A stretch of DNA of 64,000 nucleotides from Gemella sp. (GCA_030529855.1 JAUMWC010000002.1:1-64000), one strand, 5' to 3'; positions 9,028-18,895 are shown, counted from the first letter of the stretch. The notes: generated by a model from the sequence alone, not told the origin. Numbers and translations are program-made.

Positions 9028-9036
9028 ATTATAACA
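9028..9036 (-). promoter_or_regulatory. Extended -10 promoter for the four-gene SDR unit
   Basis: TGTTATAAT on the minus strand, an extended -10 with no good -35. It lies between a terminator and the GT2 gene starting at 8965, so the GT2-licD-cytidylyltransferase-SDR unit can be transcribed on its own. Confidence 0.5.
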
Positions 9037-9074
9037 TTATATTAAAATAAATTCTATATATTCCTATATAATAA

Positions 9075-9104
9075 AAAAGTCCTAGACAAATGTCTAGAAC
9101 TTTT
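9075..9104 (-). terminator. Terminator inside polysaccharide locus 1
   Basis: On the minus strand AAAAGTTCTAGACA pairs with TGTCTAGGACTTTT and is followed by a T-rich run. It begins right at the stop of the GT2 gene 9105-10100 and separates it from the downstream SDR unit. Confidence 0.75.
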
Positions 9105-10100
9105 CTATCTAATACTCGCTTTTCTTGCTCTTTTAGCAACAAGTGAGAATAAGAATCCATTAGTTTTTGTTAAGATTTTAATATTCTTGCTATTTGCATT
9201 TTTCCAGAAGAACTTATTAGTTGATAATACTTTATCTTTATATTCCAAGAATTCTGTTTTTCCTACAGATAAATCTGAAACATGATAAATTATTCTAGTA
9301 TCTAATACTACTTCATATAGTAATTGATTCTTTAAGATTTCTACTCTAACCGAACCAGGTTTCACTTTTTGCAAATCATTGTAAGTTTCGATAAGTCTTA
9401 GAGTAACGTGTCTGTGCATATGTCTATTTTTAACAAAGTTTTCTGGACTTACACTCTGCTCTCTTGTCCCCATTCTATAACAATATACTTTTTGTGGTAA
9501 GTAAATCGCTGTTTCTAAATGTTTCATAGGGAAAATAATATATTCCATATCAACATAGAACATTTTCTCGTCTATTGTAATATTGTTTTCTTTTAAAATT
9601 GATGTTCTAAATGTAGTTGCATGCATCATAGGTAGTCTATTAGCTTTTCCTAATAATTCATCATAAGAATATACTGTATTAAAGTCAACTGGATATTCTT
9701 GTACTTTGATTGTATTAGTATCCATGTTGTGGTCCTCATATGGGTTTACTACTATATCAGCATCTACCTTCTCTAAGTTTTCAACAAAGGCAACAAACTC
9801 TTCTGTATTAACCCAGTCATCACCATCGATAACCTTGAAGAATTTTCCTGTTGCTAACTCTATCCCCTTGTTGATAGTCGATCCATGTCCACCGTTTTCT
9901 TTATCCACAACTTTGATTGTGTTAGGGTACCTAGCTTCATACGTTTTTGCCTTGGCAGAAGTTCCATCACTAGATCCATCATTAACCATAAGAATCTCTA
10001 TCTTATCATTAATTCTCTCATCTAATAATGTTGGTAAGCATTCATCTATATATTTTTCTGTATTATATGACGGTACAGTTACCGTTAAAATTTTACTCAT
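9105..10100 (-). CDS. GT2 family glycosyltransferase
   Basis: A 331-residue family 2 glycosyltransferase with TVTVPSYNTEKYIDECL at the N-terminus, MVNDGSSDGTS, ENGGHGSTINKGIE and the metal-binding IDGDDWV. The ENGGHGS variant and the DGDD in place of DSDD set it apart from the other GT2 enzymes here and suggest a different donor or acceptor. The C-terminal third is basic. Its start shares one base with the stop of the preceding gene (10100-11095), so the two are probably co-translated. A terminator follows its stop. Confidence 0.87.
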   Translation of the reverse strand: MSKILTVTVPSYNTEKYIDECLPTLLDERINDKIEILMVNDGSSDGTSAKAKTYEARYPNTIKVVDKENGGHGSTINKGIELATGKFFKVIDGDDWVNTEEFVAFVENLEKVDADIVVNPYEDHNMDTNTIKVQEYPVDFNTVYSYDELLGKANRLPMMHATTFRTSILKENNITIDEKMFYVDMEYIIFPMKHLETAIYLPQKVYCYRMGTREQSVSPENFVKNRHMHRHVTLRLIETYNDLQKVKPGSVRVEILKNQLLYEVVLDTRIIYHVSDLSVGKTEFLEYKDKVLSTNKFFWKNANSKNIKILTKTNGFLFSLVAKRARKASIR

Positions 10101-11095
10101 TATTTCTTAATCCTTTTTATAAATTTATTTATATCTTTTAATCTAATAAATAAAGCTATATTACCTCTAACAAGAGTTAACTTAAATCTTCTATTAAAAT
10201 ATTCATTAGAATAAGTTAATAAACCACTAAAGAATTCATCTTCATATAGAGATTTTAATTCTTTATATTTCTCATTATATGACATATTCGAATCAACTAT
10301 GTTATTAGCAACGTTAATAAATATTCTAGTTCTCATATATTTTGATAAATCACCATATTCACAACCAAAATCTTTACATAATTTTTCGACTTTTCTATAT
10401 TCATCTTGTTTAATAGTCAATCTTTCTTTTCTATAAACATTAGCCGCAGAAGTTGGTCTACCAAATATATAAATATAATAATTTGTATTTTCAAAATATA
10501 CATTATTAACTTTCCTATACAAATCCAAATTGAATACTACATCTTCTCCGAAATATGCAGACTTCTCAAATTTCATTGAATTATCTAATAAAAATTCTCT
10601 TCTATACAATTTATTCCAAACTGTGAAAAACATGTCTGTTCTAAATAATTTAGCAAAATTACTTCTAAATTTTTCTCTATCAGCATAACCACTAAATGGT
10701 ACTACTTTATCTTTATATTTTTTCGATATGTAATTATAATCCTGATAATTAAAAACCACTAGTTCTGGTTTGTGCTCATCTAATTTATTAGCAAGCTCCG
10801 CTAAAGGTTGACCTACTATGTAATCATCAGCATCTAAGAACCAAATATAGTCTCCACTAGCTTTCGATAATCCAAAATTTCGAGCATTTGATACTCCACC
10901 ATTTTCTAAGTGGAAAACCTTAAAGTTATCATATTTTTCTGCATATCTATCACATATTTGTCCACTTGAATCAGTAGAGCCATCATTTACTAATATTACT
11001 TCATAATTATCAAAGTTTTGACTTATAATTGATTCAAAACATCTTTCTAAAAATTCAGCAATATTATATATAGGTAATATTAAAGAATATTTCAT
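10100..11095 (-). CDS. GT2 family glycosyltransferase
   Basis: A 331-residue family 2 glycosyltransferase: SLILPIYNIAEFLERCFESI, LVNDGSTDSSG, ENGGVSNARNFG and LDADDYI in order over the first about 100 residues. The C-terminal half is typical of capsule GT2 enzymes and does not reveal the sugar. It lies 10 bases after the next upstream GT2 gene and overlaps the downstream one by one base, so it is in the middle of the main locus 1 operon. Confidence 0.87.
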   Translation of the reverse strand: MKYSLILPIYNIAEFLERCFESIISQNFDNYEVILVNDGSTDSSGQICDRYAEKYDNFKVFHLENGGVSNARNFGLSKASGDYIWFLDADDYIVGQPLAELANKLDEHKPELVVFNYQDYNYISKKYKDKVVPFSGYADREKFRSNFAKLFRTDMFFTVWNKLYRREFLLDNSMKFEKSAYFGEDVVFNLDLYRKVNNVYFENTNYYIYIFGRPTSAANVYRKERLTIKQDEYRKVEKLCKDFGCEYGDLSKYMRTRIFINVANNIVDSNMSYNEKYKELKSLYEDEFFSGLLTYSNEYFNRRFKLTLVRGNIALFIRLKDINKFIKRIKK

Positions 11096-11105
11096 AACTT
11101 CTCTC

Positions 11106-12050
11106 CTATCTAATAACCAGTCTTAAAAATTTCTTATTTAGTAAATATAAGATATAAGAAATATAATATTTCAGACCAGTTTTATAACCATTTCTAATGA
11201 AGTTCCATTTATATTTATCCAGTTCTTTAAAAATTATATTCTCATATTTAGTAATATCCTCTTGCGGAGCTTTTCTATAAACTTGCCCCACAAGCCACAT
11301 CATTACCCTTGTATAATCTGTCATTGCATCAATTCTATTTTTCTTAGAAAAATTCATAGAAAGTATATAATCAAATGTTTTTATAACAGACATTTTTTTA
11401 TCTTGCCAAGAAGATGTCATAATCCCATCTTCACTTATATAATAATCATAAAGTTGGCTAGTATTTAAATATACCGACTCTACAAAGTTAGCATAATTTA
11501 GACAAAATTCTAAATCTTCCATTATCGATAAATCTTCTTTGAAATATATAGTATTATCTACTAATATTTTTTTCTTGAATAATTTATTCCAAGAATATCC
11601 CTTAGTCATATCACTTTGGAAAATTGAAGTAATAAATTCTTCTTTATCTACTTTATTACATTCTACTCTATTCCTTGGCAAAGACGTACTTTTTAAAACA
11701 CCTATTACAGATATATCTACATCATTACTAGTCATATCTCCAAATAAAGTTTCTAAAAATGTCTCTTCTACACTATCATCAGGGTCTACAAAAGATATAT
11801 ATTCTCCCCTAGCTAATCTCAAACCTACATTCCTTGCCGCAGAAACTCCAGCATTTTTTTGATTTATAATTTCAATATTCATTTCAGTATTATTTTTCTT
11901 AATTTCTTCTAGTAATTCTAAAGTATTATCAATAGAACCATCATTTATAAAAATAAGTTCGAAATCTTTATATGTTTGTTTTTTTAAACTTTCAAAACAC
12001 TTATTCAAAGTCTTGCTTGAATTATAACAAGGAATAATAATACTGATCAT
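11106..12050 (-). CDS. GT2 family glycosyltransferase
   Basis: A 314-residue family 2 glycosyltransferase with SIIIPCYNSSKTLNKCFESL at the N-terminus, FINDGSIDNT, QKNAGVSAARNVG and VDPDDSV as the metal-binding motif. Its start codon overlaps the stop of the licD gene (12047-12886) by four bases, which predicts coupling of the two. The linked LicD may act on the sugar this enzyme adds; that link is inference. Confidence 0.87.
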   Translation of the reverse strand: MISIIIPCYNSSKTLNKCFESLKKQTYKDFELIFINDGSIDNTLELLEEIKKNNTEMNIEIINQKNAGVSAARNVGLRLARGEYISFVDPDDSVEETFLETLFGDMTSNDVDISVIGVLKSTSLPRNRVECNKVDKEEFITSIFQSDMTKGYSWNKLFKKKILVDNTIYFKEDLSIMEDLEFCLNYANFVESVYLNTSQLYDYYISEDGIMTSSWQDKKMSVIKTFDYILSMNFSKKNRIDAMTDYTRVMMWLVGQVYRKAPQEDITKYENIIFKELDKYKWNFIRNGYKTGLKYYISYILYLLNKKFLRLVIR

Positions 12051-12886
12051 TTTCTTACCTCTGATAATTTTTCATATTCAATTAAATGTGAAGGTACTTG
12101 CTCTTCTTTCGGTGGATATTTAACCAAGTTCTTGTATTGAACATTTAAATAGTACTCTATGTCTTTAGGTGCTGGATACTCTTTATCTCCAAATTTTATT
12201 GTAGATAAAGGAAAGACTCTAGATTTTTCAAAGTAATAATTATAGGTTGCTTTATTTATTGATCTTAGATCATATCTCATATACCTGTATTCTGGATTTG
12301 AACACTCATTTTTTTCTATTTTTTTTCTTCTTAAGCTTTCAAAAGGTAAGAAGTGAAAAATCTCAAAGAACATTCTGTATAATACTTGCTCTATATACGA
12401 ATATTTAAAGGATATTGGATTCTCATTAAAACAAGAATAAGGTGTATCGTCATATACAAATATATCTATAAACAATCCTTGGTGTTCATTTGATTTAGAT
12501 GACCAAAATCTACCATCATTTATATATGAATGCTTATCTCTTAATTTATAAAATTTAATCGAATTGAAATTCTTATCATTCCCATAAGTTTGAAGCAACA
12601 TATCATTCCACTTTGGATTTAATTTAACTAACTTTCTCCAGTTTTCTCTAGTCATAGCTAGATCTAAATCATCATCCCAAGGAATTATTCCATTATGAAA
12701 GTGGGCACCAATAAGTGTCCCACCCTCTAACCAATATTCTATGTTATTTTTCTTACAGAATTTATCAAAATCTTCTAACATTCTATAATGTGTAGAATTT
12801 ATCTCTTCTTTTTTCTGCCAAAATAATTCTACATTCACTTTATCCTGTATTCTTTTTTGTCTGTATTCTAATAATTTATTAAACAT
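12047..12886 (-). CDS. LicD-family phosphotransferase 2
   Basis: A 279-residue LicD protein with the core EGGTLIGAHFHNGIIPWDDD followed by LDLAMTRENW near residues 54-83. The AHFHNG variant differs from the RHxGF of the other two LicD proteins in the window, so it may use another donor or acceptor. It would move a phosphorylated group from a CDP donor onto the repeat unit. It overlaps the downstream GT2 gene by four bases and starts 9 bases after the acyltransferase gene. Confidence 0.87.
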   Translation of the reverse strand: MFNKLLEYRQKRIQDKVNVELFWQKKEEINSTHYRMLEDFDKFCKKNNIEYWLEGGTLIGAHFHNGIIPWDDDLDLAMTRENWRKLVKLNPKWNDMLLQTYGNDKNFNSIKFYKLRDKHSYINDGRFWSSKSNEHQGLFIDIFVYDDTPYSCFNENPISFKYSYIEQVLYRMFFEIFHFLPFESLRRKKIEKNECSNPEYRYMRYDLRSINKATYNYYFEKSRVFPLSTIKFGDKEYPAPKDIEYYLNVQYKNLVKYPPKEEQVPSHLIEYEKLSEVRK

Positions 12887-12895
12887 AGTTCTCCC

Positions 12896-13900
12896 TTATT
12901 TTTTTATATACTTTAGTGGGTAGAATATAAATTCAAAATACTTTACTCTTTTTATTATATAATTTGCAAGCAACGGTACTACTAATCCAAGTATAGAACC
13001 AACTATTATATGTGTTTCTGCAGAATCTATTCCTAATTTTAAAAGAATAATTCTTACAAATGATACCACTGGTGCATGAAGTAAGTATATAACTAGGCTA
13101 TCTCTTCCTAAATTTAACATAAATTTAGATTTTGTATTAATTTTAGGAATCAGTAGAAACGCCCATACAATACTAATCACAAATATAAGGGCCCACCATT
13201 GAGGTAAATGGTAACTTATCCTATCTTCAAAATCATATTTAAACCATGTGAATATGTATAGTATGTGCGATAGTAATAGGAGTGCTATCACTTTCCAATT
13301 TCTAATAACATCAAGATTAACATATCTTAATACATATCCTAGTACAAAGAAAAACGACCATAATAGCGTCCTTTGTATTATATAGATATCCGTATTAAAG
13401 ATATTTATAAATATCATAAGAATAAATGTTATTCCTAATAATTGATACTTACTCTTCACAAATAAAGAAATAAATCCTACTAATACAAATACTCCCCATA
13501 AAATATATAAGTACCATGAAACACTTACTGGTTCTCTATAGATATTTATTAAATCATAAATATTTGATTTATCTCTAACCGATGCCCCACCTACTTGTTG
13601 CAATGAAAAGTGAAGTATATTGTAAAATATATAAGGTAATCCTAGCGAAATAGTCTTATTTTTCACATAATTTCCATATTCTGAAAATGAATTTATCGGT
13701 TTAAAAAAATATCCTGATAGTGCAAAAAATACAGGGATATGTATTGTGTACAATACTTGTACTACAATCCATATCCAAGTACTATCAGACTGGAATTTAT
13801 TCGATTCATACAATCCTAGAAAGACATGTCCTACTATTACTAGTAACAACATTAATGCTTTGGAATAATCAATCCACTCATATCTAGTACTTTTTACCAT
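12896..13900 (-). CDS. Acyltransferase family 3 membrane protein
   Basis: A 334-residue polytopic membrane protein of the acyltransferase-3 family, with about ten hydrophobic helices. The N-terminal RYEWIDYSKALMLLLVIVGH carries the arginine and histidine typical of the family, and FFALSGYFF follows in the second helix region. These proteins O-acetylate polysaccharides; a comparable role on the locus 1 repeat unit is likely. The gene ends just before licD 2 and starts 1 base after the glf stop, so it is tightly packed in the operon. Confidence 0.85.
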   Translation of the reverse strand: MVKSTRYEWIDYSKALMLLLVIVGHVFLGLYESNKFQSDSTWIWIVVQVLYTIHIPVFFALSGYFFKPINSFSEYGNYVKNKTISLGLPYIFYNILHFSLQQVGGASVRDKSNIYDLINIYREPVSVSWYLYILWGVFVLVGFISLFVKSKYQLLGITFILMIFINIFNTDIYIIQRTLLWSFFFVLGYVLRYVNLDVIRNWKVIALLLLSHILYIFTWFKYDFEDRISYHLPQWWALIFVISIVWAFLLIPKINTKSKFMLNLGRDSLVIYLLHAPVVSFVRIILLKLGIDSAETHIIVGSILGLVVPLLANYIIKRVKYFEFIFYPLKYIKK

Positions 13901-13901
13901 A

Positions 13902-14996
13902 TTATTCTAATTCTTTCTTACAGAAGTCTAGTGATGATCTAATTACTTTATCCATATCGTAGTATTTGTACTCACCTAAACGTCCACCAAATACAATGTT
14001 TTCTTCTTTATCAGCTAAAGCTCTGTATTGTTGATATAACTCATTGTTTTTAGCATCGTTGATTGGGTAGTATGGCTCATCTCCTAATTTCCACTCACTT
14101 GAATATTCTTTAGAGATTACAGTTTTTTCTTGCTCACCGAATTCAAAGTGCTTGTGCTCGATGATTCTTGTGTAAGGTACTTCTCTTTCTGTGTAGTTTA
14201 CTACTGCATTTCCTTGGAAATTATCAGTATCTAAAATTTCATTCTCAAAACGGATTGATCTATATGCTAATTCTCCTAACTCGTAGTTGAAGTATGCATC
14301 GATTGGTCCTGTGTAAATTACTTTTTTAGCTAGTGCTGTTAATTCTTCTTTGTTTTCTAAGAAGTCTACACCAGTTCTTACTTCAATTCCTTCTAATAAT
14401 CTTTCTACTAATTCTGTATATCCGTTTACTGGAATACCTTGGTATCTGTCACGGAAGTAGTTGTTATCGAATGTGAAACGCACTGGTAATCTCTTGATAA
14501 TGAAGGCTGGGATTTCTGTACAATCTCTTTCCCATTGTTTTTCTGTGTATCCTTTGATTAATTTTTCATAGATATCACGCCCTACTAGAGAGATAGCTTG
14601 CTCTTCTAAGTTTTGAGGTTCACCTTTGATTTCTTTTCTTTGCTCTTCAATAATATCTTTTGCTTCTTGAGGAGTTTTGATGTTCCACATTTTTGAGAAT
14701 GTGTTCATGTTGAATGGTAAGTTGTATAACTCATCTTTGTATCTTGCAACTGGTGCATTGATGTAGTTGTTAAACTCTACAAAGCTATTTACATAATCCC
14801 AAATTTCTTTGTCAGAAGTATGGAAAATGTGAGCTCCATATTTGTGAACGTTAATTCCTTCTACTTTTTCAGTGTAGATGTTACCAGCAATGTGGTCTCT
14901 CTTTTCTACTACTAAAACTTTTTTTCCTTTTTTTGTTGCTTCGTGAGCGAAGACTGCTCCGTATGGACCAGCTCCTACTACTAAATAATCGTACAT
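13902..14996 (-). CDS. glf: UDP-galactopyranose mutase
   Basis: A 364-residue flavoenzyme that converts UDP-galactopyranose to UDP-galactofuranose. The FAD-binding VGAGPYGA lies at residues 7-14, VVEKRDHIAGN ends the first strand region, and KYGAHIFHTSD at 52-62 is the strongly conserved active-site loop of Glf. Length matches the family. Its codon use looks more optimised and less AT-rich than its neighbours. Presence of glf means the polymer contains galactofuranose, and the gene directly downstream in transcription order after Wzx, at 15029, is a candidate to use it. Confidence 0.97.
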   Translation of the reverse strand: MYDYLVVGAGPYGAVFAHEATKKGKKVLVVEKRDHIAGNIYTEKVEGINVHKYGAHIFHTSDKEIWDYVNSFVEFNNYINAPVARYKDELYNLPFNMNTFSKMWNIKTPQEAKDIIEEQRKEIKGEPQNLEEQAISLVGRDIYEKLIKGYTEKQWERDCTEIPAFIIKRLPVRFTFDNNYFRDRYQGIPVNGYTELVERLLEGIEVRTGVDFLENKEELTALAKKVIYTGPIDAYFNYELGELAYRSIRFENEILDTDNFQGNAVVNYTEREVPYTRIIEHKHFEFGEQEKTVISKEYSSEWKLGDEPYYPINDAKNNELYQQYRALADKEENIVFGGRLGEYKYYDMDKVIRSSLDFCKKELE

Positions 14997-15028
14997 AATT
15001 TTTTCTCCTTTGATTTATAATGTTTATC

Positions 15029-16075
15029 TTAAATAGATTCTATAGCTTTGTTTATTGCTTTCTTTAAGTAATACCCACTTTGAAGTTTTTCCTGAATACC
15101 TCTTGCATTTTCTACCATTTGATAGTATTCTTCTTTACTTAAGTTATCAAATTTTTCTTTTAATTCATGTAGTGATGATACTACAATCCCTACATTATGT
15201 TTCTTAACAAAATCAGCTTCAGCAGCTTGATCCCAAATAATAACTGGTAATGCCGAAGATAAGTATAATGATAATTTATGAGGGTTGTTATATCTTAAAT
15301 ATTTACCTGTATCACCATCACAAGTATCTACACTACTTCCGTCCCACACTAGTCCAAATCCTTTGTTTAACTGCATAGGGACTTCTTCTGCCGGAAAAGC
15401 ACCGTGATATACAACATTATTTTGTTCTATACTTGATTCAAATTCTACTCCAAACAAGTCAAATTCCACACCAGAAACTTCTTTCAATTTGTAAATGTAT
15501 GGACTTTTATATATCCAAAGATTCCCCGCTAACTGTACTCGTTTAGAGAATTCTATTTTTTTATCTGGTGAATCAGAATTTAAGTAATCAAATATCTCTA
15601 ATTCAACTAATCTATTTTCTTCAATTCCATAATCAATAAACCATTGTTTCATCTTTTCATTGTGAACAATAAACTTATCTGATATCTCTAACATTTCTTT
15701 AAATTCTTTTTCTGTTTTAGAATCTTGCCATGATTCTCTAATTAGATTTACATCATGTACTATAGAAATAAATTTAACATTTTTTTTATTTTTTAATTTT
15801 TTGAGTGTTGTATATCTCGACAACTGGAAATATTTGAATGGGTTTTGTAAAACCATTACAGAATTTTCTTCAACATTATCGTATATCTCTTTAAAGTTTT
15901 TTACATAATCAATATGTCTTTTTATCTTATCTGTTACACTATATGTGTTTGTAGTTCCTCTCAAAGCACATATTTCAAAATTTATACTAGATAGAATATC
16001 CACACAATCGTTTGTTGCTTTACTTCCTGCATGAAAATCATTTCCATATACATCTACTAATTGATATTTTTTCAA
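15029..16075 (-). CDS. Galactofuranosyltransferase-like glycosyltransferase
   Basis: A 348-residue glycosyltransferase of the Gtf3/galactofuranosyltransferase type, with a split GT-B-like layout. Visible features are VDVYGNDFHAGSKATND at the N-terminus, VLQNPFKYF, SIVHDVNLIRESW, FIVHNEKMKQWFIDYGI in the first half, and GFGLVWDGSSVDTCDG with NNPHKLSLYLSSALPVI in the second half. It lies between wzx and glf, the arrangement seen in streptococcal receptor polysaccharide loci, so transfer of Galf is plausible but not proven. Confidence 0.8.
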   Translation of the reverse strand: MKKYQLVDVYGNDFHAGSKATNDCVDILSSINFEICALRGTTNTYSVTDKIKRHIDYVKNFKEIYDNVEENSVMVLQNPFKYFQLSRYTTLKKLKNKKNVKFISIVHDVNLIRESWQDSKTEKEFKEMLEISDKFIVHNEKMKQWFIDYGIEENRLVELEIFDYLNSDSPDKKIEFSKRVQLAGNLWIYKSPYIYKLKEVSGVEFDLFGVEFESSIEQNNVVYHGAFPAEEVPMQLNKGFGLVWDGSSVDTCDGDTGKYLRYNNPHKLSLYLSSALPVIIWDQAAEADFVKKHNVGIVVSSLHELKEKFDNLSKEEYYQMVENARGIQEKLQSGYYLKKAINKAIESI

Positions 16076-16096
16076 AATTTTAAACTCCTATCTTTC

Positions 16097-17545
16097 TTAT
16101 CTTCTTATCATCCTTATAATTTGATGCTCAACATATAAAATGAATTTATTTTTAAATATTCTTAATATTATGTAGTAAATCAGGAAGAATATACTTGCTG
16201 AAATTACTAAAATTAGAAAGTCTGAATTTGTAAATTTCAAGCTATATAGCGAAAGGAAACTTGCGATTGGTAATGCCATTAGTATTGGTAAATAATTGAC
16301 ACCTTTTACTATTTCCTTCACTATATCTCTAATATAATAAACTTGAACCATCAATACTACTAATTCTGCAATTAAATTAGAGAACGCTGTCCCATAATAT
16401 GCGTACCTTGGGATGAGATATATATTAAGCGCCAAATTTATAACTGCACCTACAATTACCGAATATAAAACTAATCTCTCTTTTCCTAACGGAACTAAAA
16501 TCTGTAATCCAAATAAATTAGAAATACCAATAAATACTACTGAAGGTAATAAAATCTGCATTGGTAATATGGATTCATTATAAGTACTTCCTGCTAGTAA
16601 GTGTATAACTTCTTTTGAAAATAATATAAAGTAGACCGTTAAAGCCACAGATATTATCATTATAAACTGAAATGATTTATTAGATACACCTATAAATTTG
16701 TCTCTCTCTCCTCTTTCTACATAATACGACAATCTAGGGAGTAGTACACCACCTATCGAAGTAACTATCCCTAAAAGAATTCCCTTCATTTTAACTGATG
16801 CATTATAATAACCTACTGCTGCATCATTATGCATAAATCCTAACATTACAGTATCCAAGTTAGTGTAAATTGTTGTTGCACATGTTAAAGCAAAAAATAC
16901 TAATATCGGCCTTATATGTTTTTTTATATTATAAAAACTTCTTATTTTATAAAAATCTATATGTTTTCTGATATTAATAAAGTTCAAAATATTTGATGCT
17001 GATGATGCAAATATACTAATTGCACCATAAATCAAAGTATCCTCTGTATCTTTAACAAACAGCACCATCATTATTACTGCTATAAACTTGAAAAATATTG
17101 ACCTTGTCGTGATATACTTATATTCTTCCAAGGCTCTGTATAACCACTCCATACCAAAGGAGTTTAATAAAACTGTTATACTTATTATTAAAAATAATGT
17201 CGAATTCTCCCTAAGTCTATCTATACTAAAACATAATATCAATAATACTGTATAGGATATAATTGTCATCACTGTATTTATAAAAAATATTTCTTGAACA
17301 GTTTTTGCTAACTTTTCTTTGTCATCTCTAACTTTCGCACAAGCTCTAATTCCGTATGTAGGTACTCCTAATTGTGCAAACATTACAAAATATGCAACTA
17401 TTGAAGCAAAAAAAGTTACTTTCCCTACACCATCTGCTTGTAACACTCTAGATATATAAGGAAATGTTATTAAAGGAAATAAAATTGATGATACAGTCAG
17501 TATCATATTCATAATAAGATTAACTTTTAATGATTTTAACCCCAT
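16097..17545 (-). CDS. wzx: Wzx polysaccharide flippase (locus 1)
   Basis: A 482-residue MATE/MOP-superfamily flippase with about 12-14 membrane helices. The N-terminus reads LKVNLIMNMILTVSSILFPL and is followed by PYISRVLQADGVGKV, GIRACAKVR and ANLDTVMLGF-like segments typical of capsule flippases. It would move the lipid-linked repeat unit across the membrane. It follows wzy by 4 bases. The decayed copy at 3784-5242 is its close paralogue in the same orientation, 11 kb downstream. Confidence 0.93.
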   Translation of the reverse strand: MGLKSLKVNLIMNMILTVSSILFPLITFPYISRVLQADGVGKVTFFASIVAYFVMFAQLGVPTYGIRACAKVRDDKEKLAKTVQEIFFINTVMTIISYTVLLILCFSIDRLRENSTLFLIISITVLLNSFGMEWLYRALEEYKYITTRSIFFKFIAVIMMVLFVKDTEDTLIYGAISIFASSASNILNFINIRKHIDFYKIRSFYNIKKHIRPILVFFALTCATTIYTNLDTVMLGFMHNDAAVGYYNASVKMKGILLGIVTSIGGVLLPRLSYYVERGERDKFIGVSNKSFQFIMIISVALTVYFILFSKEVIHLLAGSTYNESILPMQILLPSVVFIGISNLFGLQILVPLGKERLVLYSVIVGAVINLALNIYLIPRYAYYGTAFSNLIAELVVLMVQVYYIRDIVKEIVKGVNYLPILMALPIASFLSLYSLKFTNSDFLILVISASIFFLIYYIILRIFKNKFILYVEHQIIRMIRR

Positions 17546-17549
17546 ATTT

Positions 17550-18884
17550 TTATCCTCTATTTTTATCTGCTCTATTAAGGAAATGAGCTATAATTATACT
17601 GTAAATTATAAATTTAACAAAGTCTGGCGTCGCTGTAGTTTCATAAAATCTATTAGAAAATAGTAACATTACCAAATCATTAAATAGATATGCATAAATA
17701 AATACTTCTACACTTATTCTTGAAGTTTTTATTTTCGAAGAAATATTGCTATAAGAAAAAATATAGTAAATAAACATAATTAGTGAAAATACAAAAACGC
17801 TTAAATAACCATTATCGTACATAAACATATAAAATGTAGTATATACATTACCTAATCCTATATTATTATCGCTTCTAATAAACGGTAAAAATTCACTTAT
17901 CGGTATTACCTTATATTCTAAATTTCCTGTCATGTACGCAATATAGTTATATATTCCACCTAAAGTTTGTTCTCCAAAGTAGTTATCTGGATTATAGGTA
18001 TATATATCCCTAATATAGTTACTCAAATTAACTATAGGTGCTGCTGTATACATAAAAATATATCTATATAAACCAAATTCCTCATAGTCTATATCTCGAC
18101 CTACTACATATACTGATAATAATGAACCTATTATTATAAAAGCAAACCAACTTAAAAATTTAATAACTGTTCCAAAAGTTAAATTAACAAATTTTTTATT
18201 AGATTTTATATTAATAAATAAATATAAAAATATAACAAATGTTATTACTCTTAATATCGGTGAACGGCTACCATTCAGCACATAATAAAATATTAAATTA
18301 CCTATAATTATTAAATTTAATAAATTTACTCTTTTTGTAACAATATAATTATTAACAACTATATAAATAATATAATATGAAATAACTATAAAAATAGGAC
18401 TTAAAAATGAAGCTATAGTATCCATCCCTACAGTTACAGTAACATCTAAGAATTTTGCATAATGTTGATATTTATCGGACATATCCGAAAGATCATCATA
18501 TCCTCCAAAAACTTGTATAACAACTTCTGATATATATTTGTATGAATAATAAATATAATACAGTTGTAATAAAATGATTCCCCATATCACCGACTTACTT
18601 ATCACTATTTCTTTAAGTTCTTCTTCATAGAATACATATTTTCTTTTGTAAAACAATTTACTAATTATCGTTAGACCAGTTATAACAGATAGAAATATAA
18701 GGAAAATATAGACCACTTCTTCTACTATCTCTATCTGAAAAATATCTATAGAGAACAATATCATCGTTTGATAAAGTAAAGCTATTGCTATTATTATATT
18801 ACTTGGATGTAGGTAATCTTTTTTTGTTATTATCCAATTAAAGAACAGAAATATTAATGTCATAAAAAATAATACGTATGCCAT
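17550..18884 (-). CDS. wzy: Wzy-type polysaccharide polymerase (locus 1)
   Basis: A 444-residue integral membrane protein with about 12 helices, very AT-rich. LNGSRSPILRVI in the middle and LYRYIFMYTAAPIVNLSNYI after the large loop match the O-antigen-polymerase Wzy type of Gram-positive capsule loci. It would join repeat units on the outer face of the membrane. It sits between the DUF4422 glycosyltransferase gene and wzx, as in comparable streptococcal loci. Wzy proteins diverge strongly, so assignment rests on topology and context. Confidence 0.82.
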   Translation of the reverse strand: MAYVLFFMTLIFLFFNWIITKKDYLHPSNIIIAIALLYQTMILFSIDIFQIEIVEEVVYIFLIFLSVITGLTIISKLFYKRKYVFYEEELKEIVISKSVIWGIILLQLYYIYYSYKYISEVVIQVFGGYDDLSDMSDKYQHYAKFLDVTVTVGMDTIASFLSPIFIVISYYIIYIVVNNYIVTKRVNLLNLIIIGNLIFYYVLNGSRSPILRVITFVIFLYLFINIKSNKKFVNLTFGTVIKFLSWFAFIIIGSLLSVYVVGRDIDYEEFGLYRYIFMYTAAPIVNLSNYIRDIYTYNPDNYFGEQTLGGIYNYIAYMTGNLEYKVIPISEFLPFIRSDNNIGLGNVYTTFYMFMYDNGYLSVFVFSLIMFIYYIFSYSNISSKIKTSRISVEVFIYAYLFNDLVMLLFSNRFYETTATPDFVKFIIYSIIIAHFLNRADKNRG

Positions 18885-18895
18885 GTATTCTCCTC

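Noticed and set aside
9706-10110. 134-codon frame antisense to a GT2 gene
   Set aside because: Fully inside a well-supported glycosyltransferase on the minus strand; no start signal or domain.
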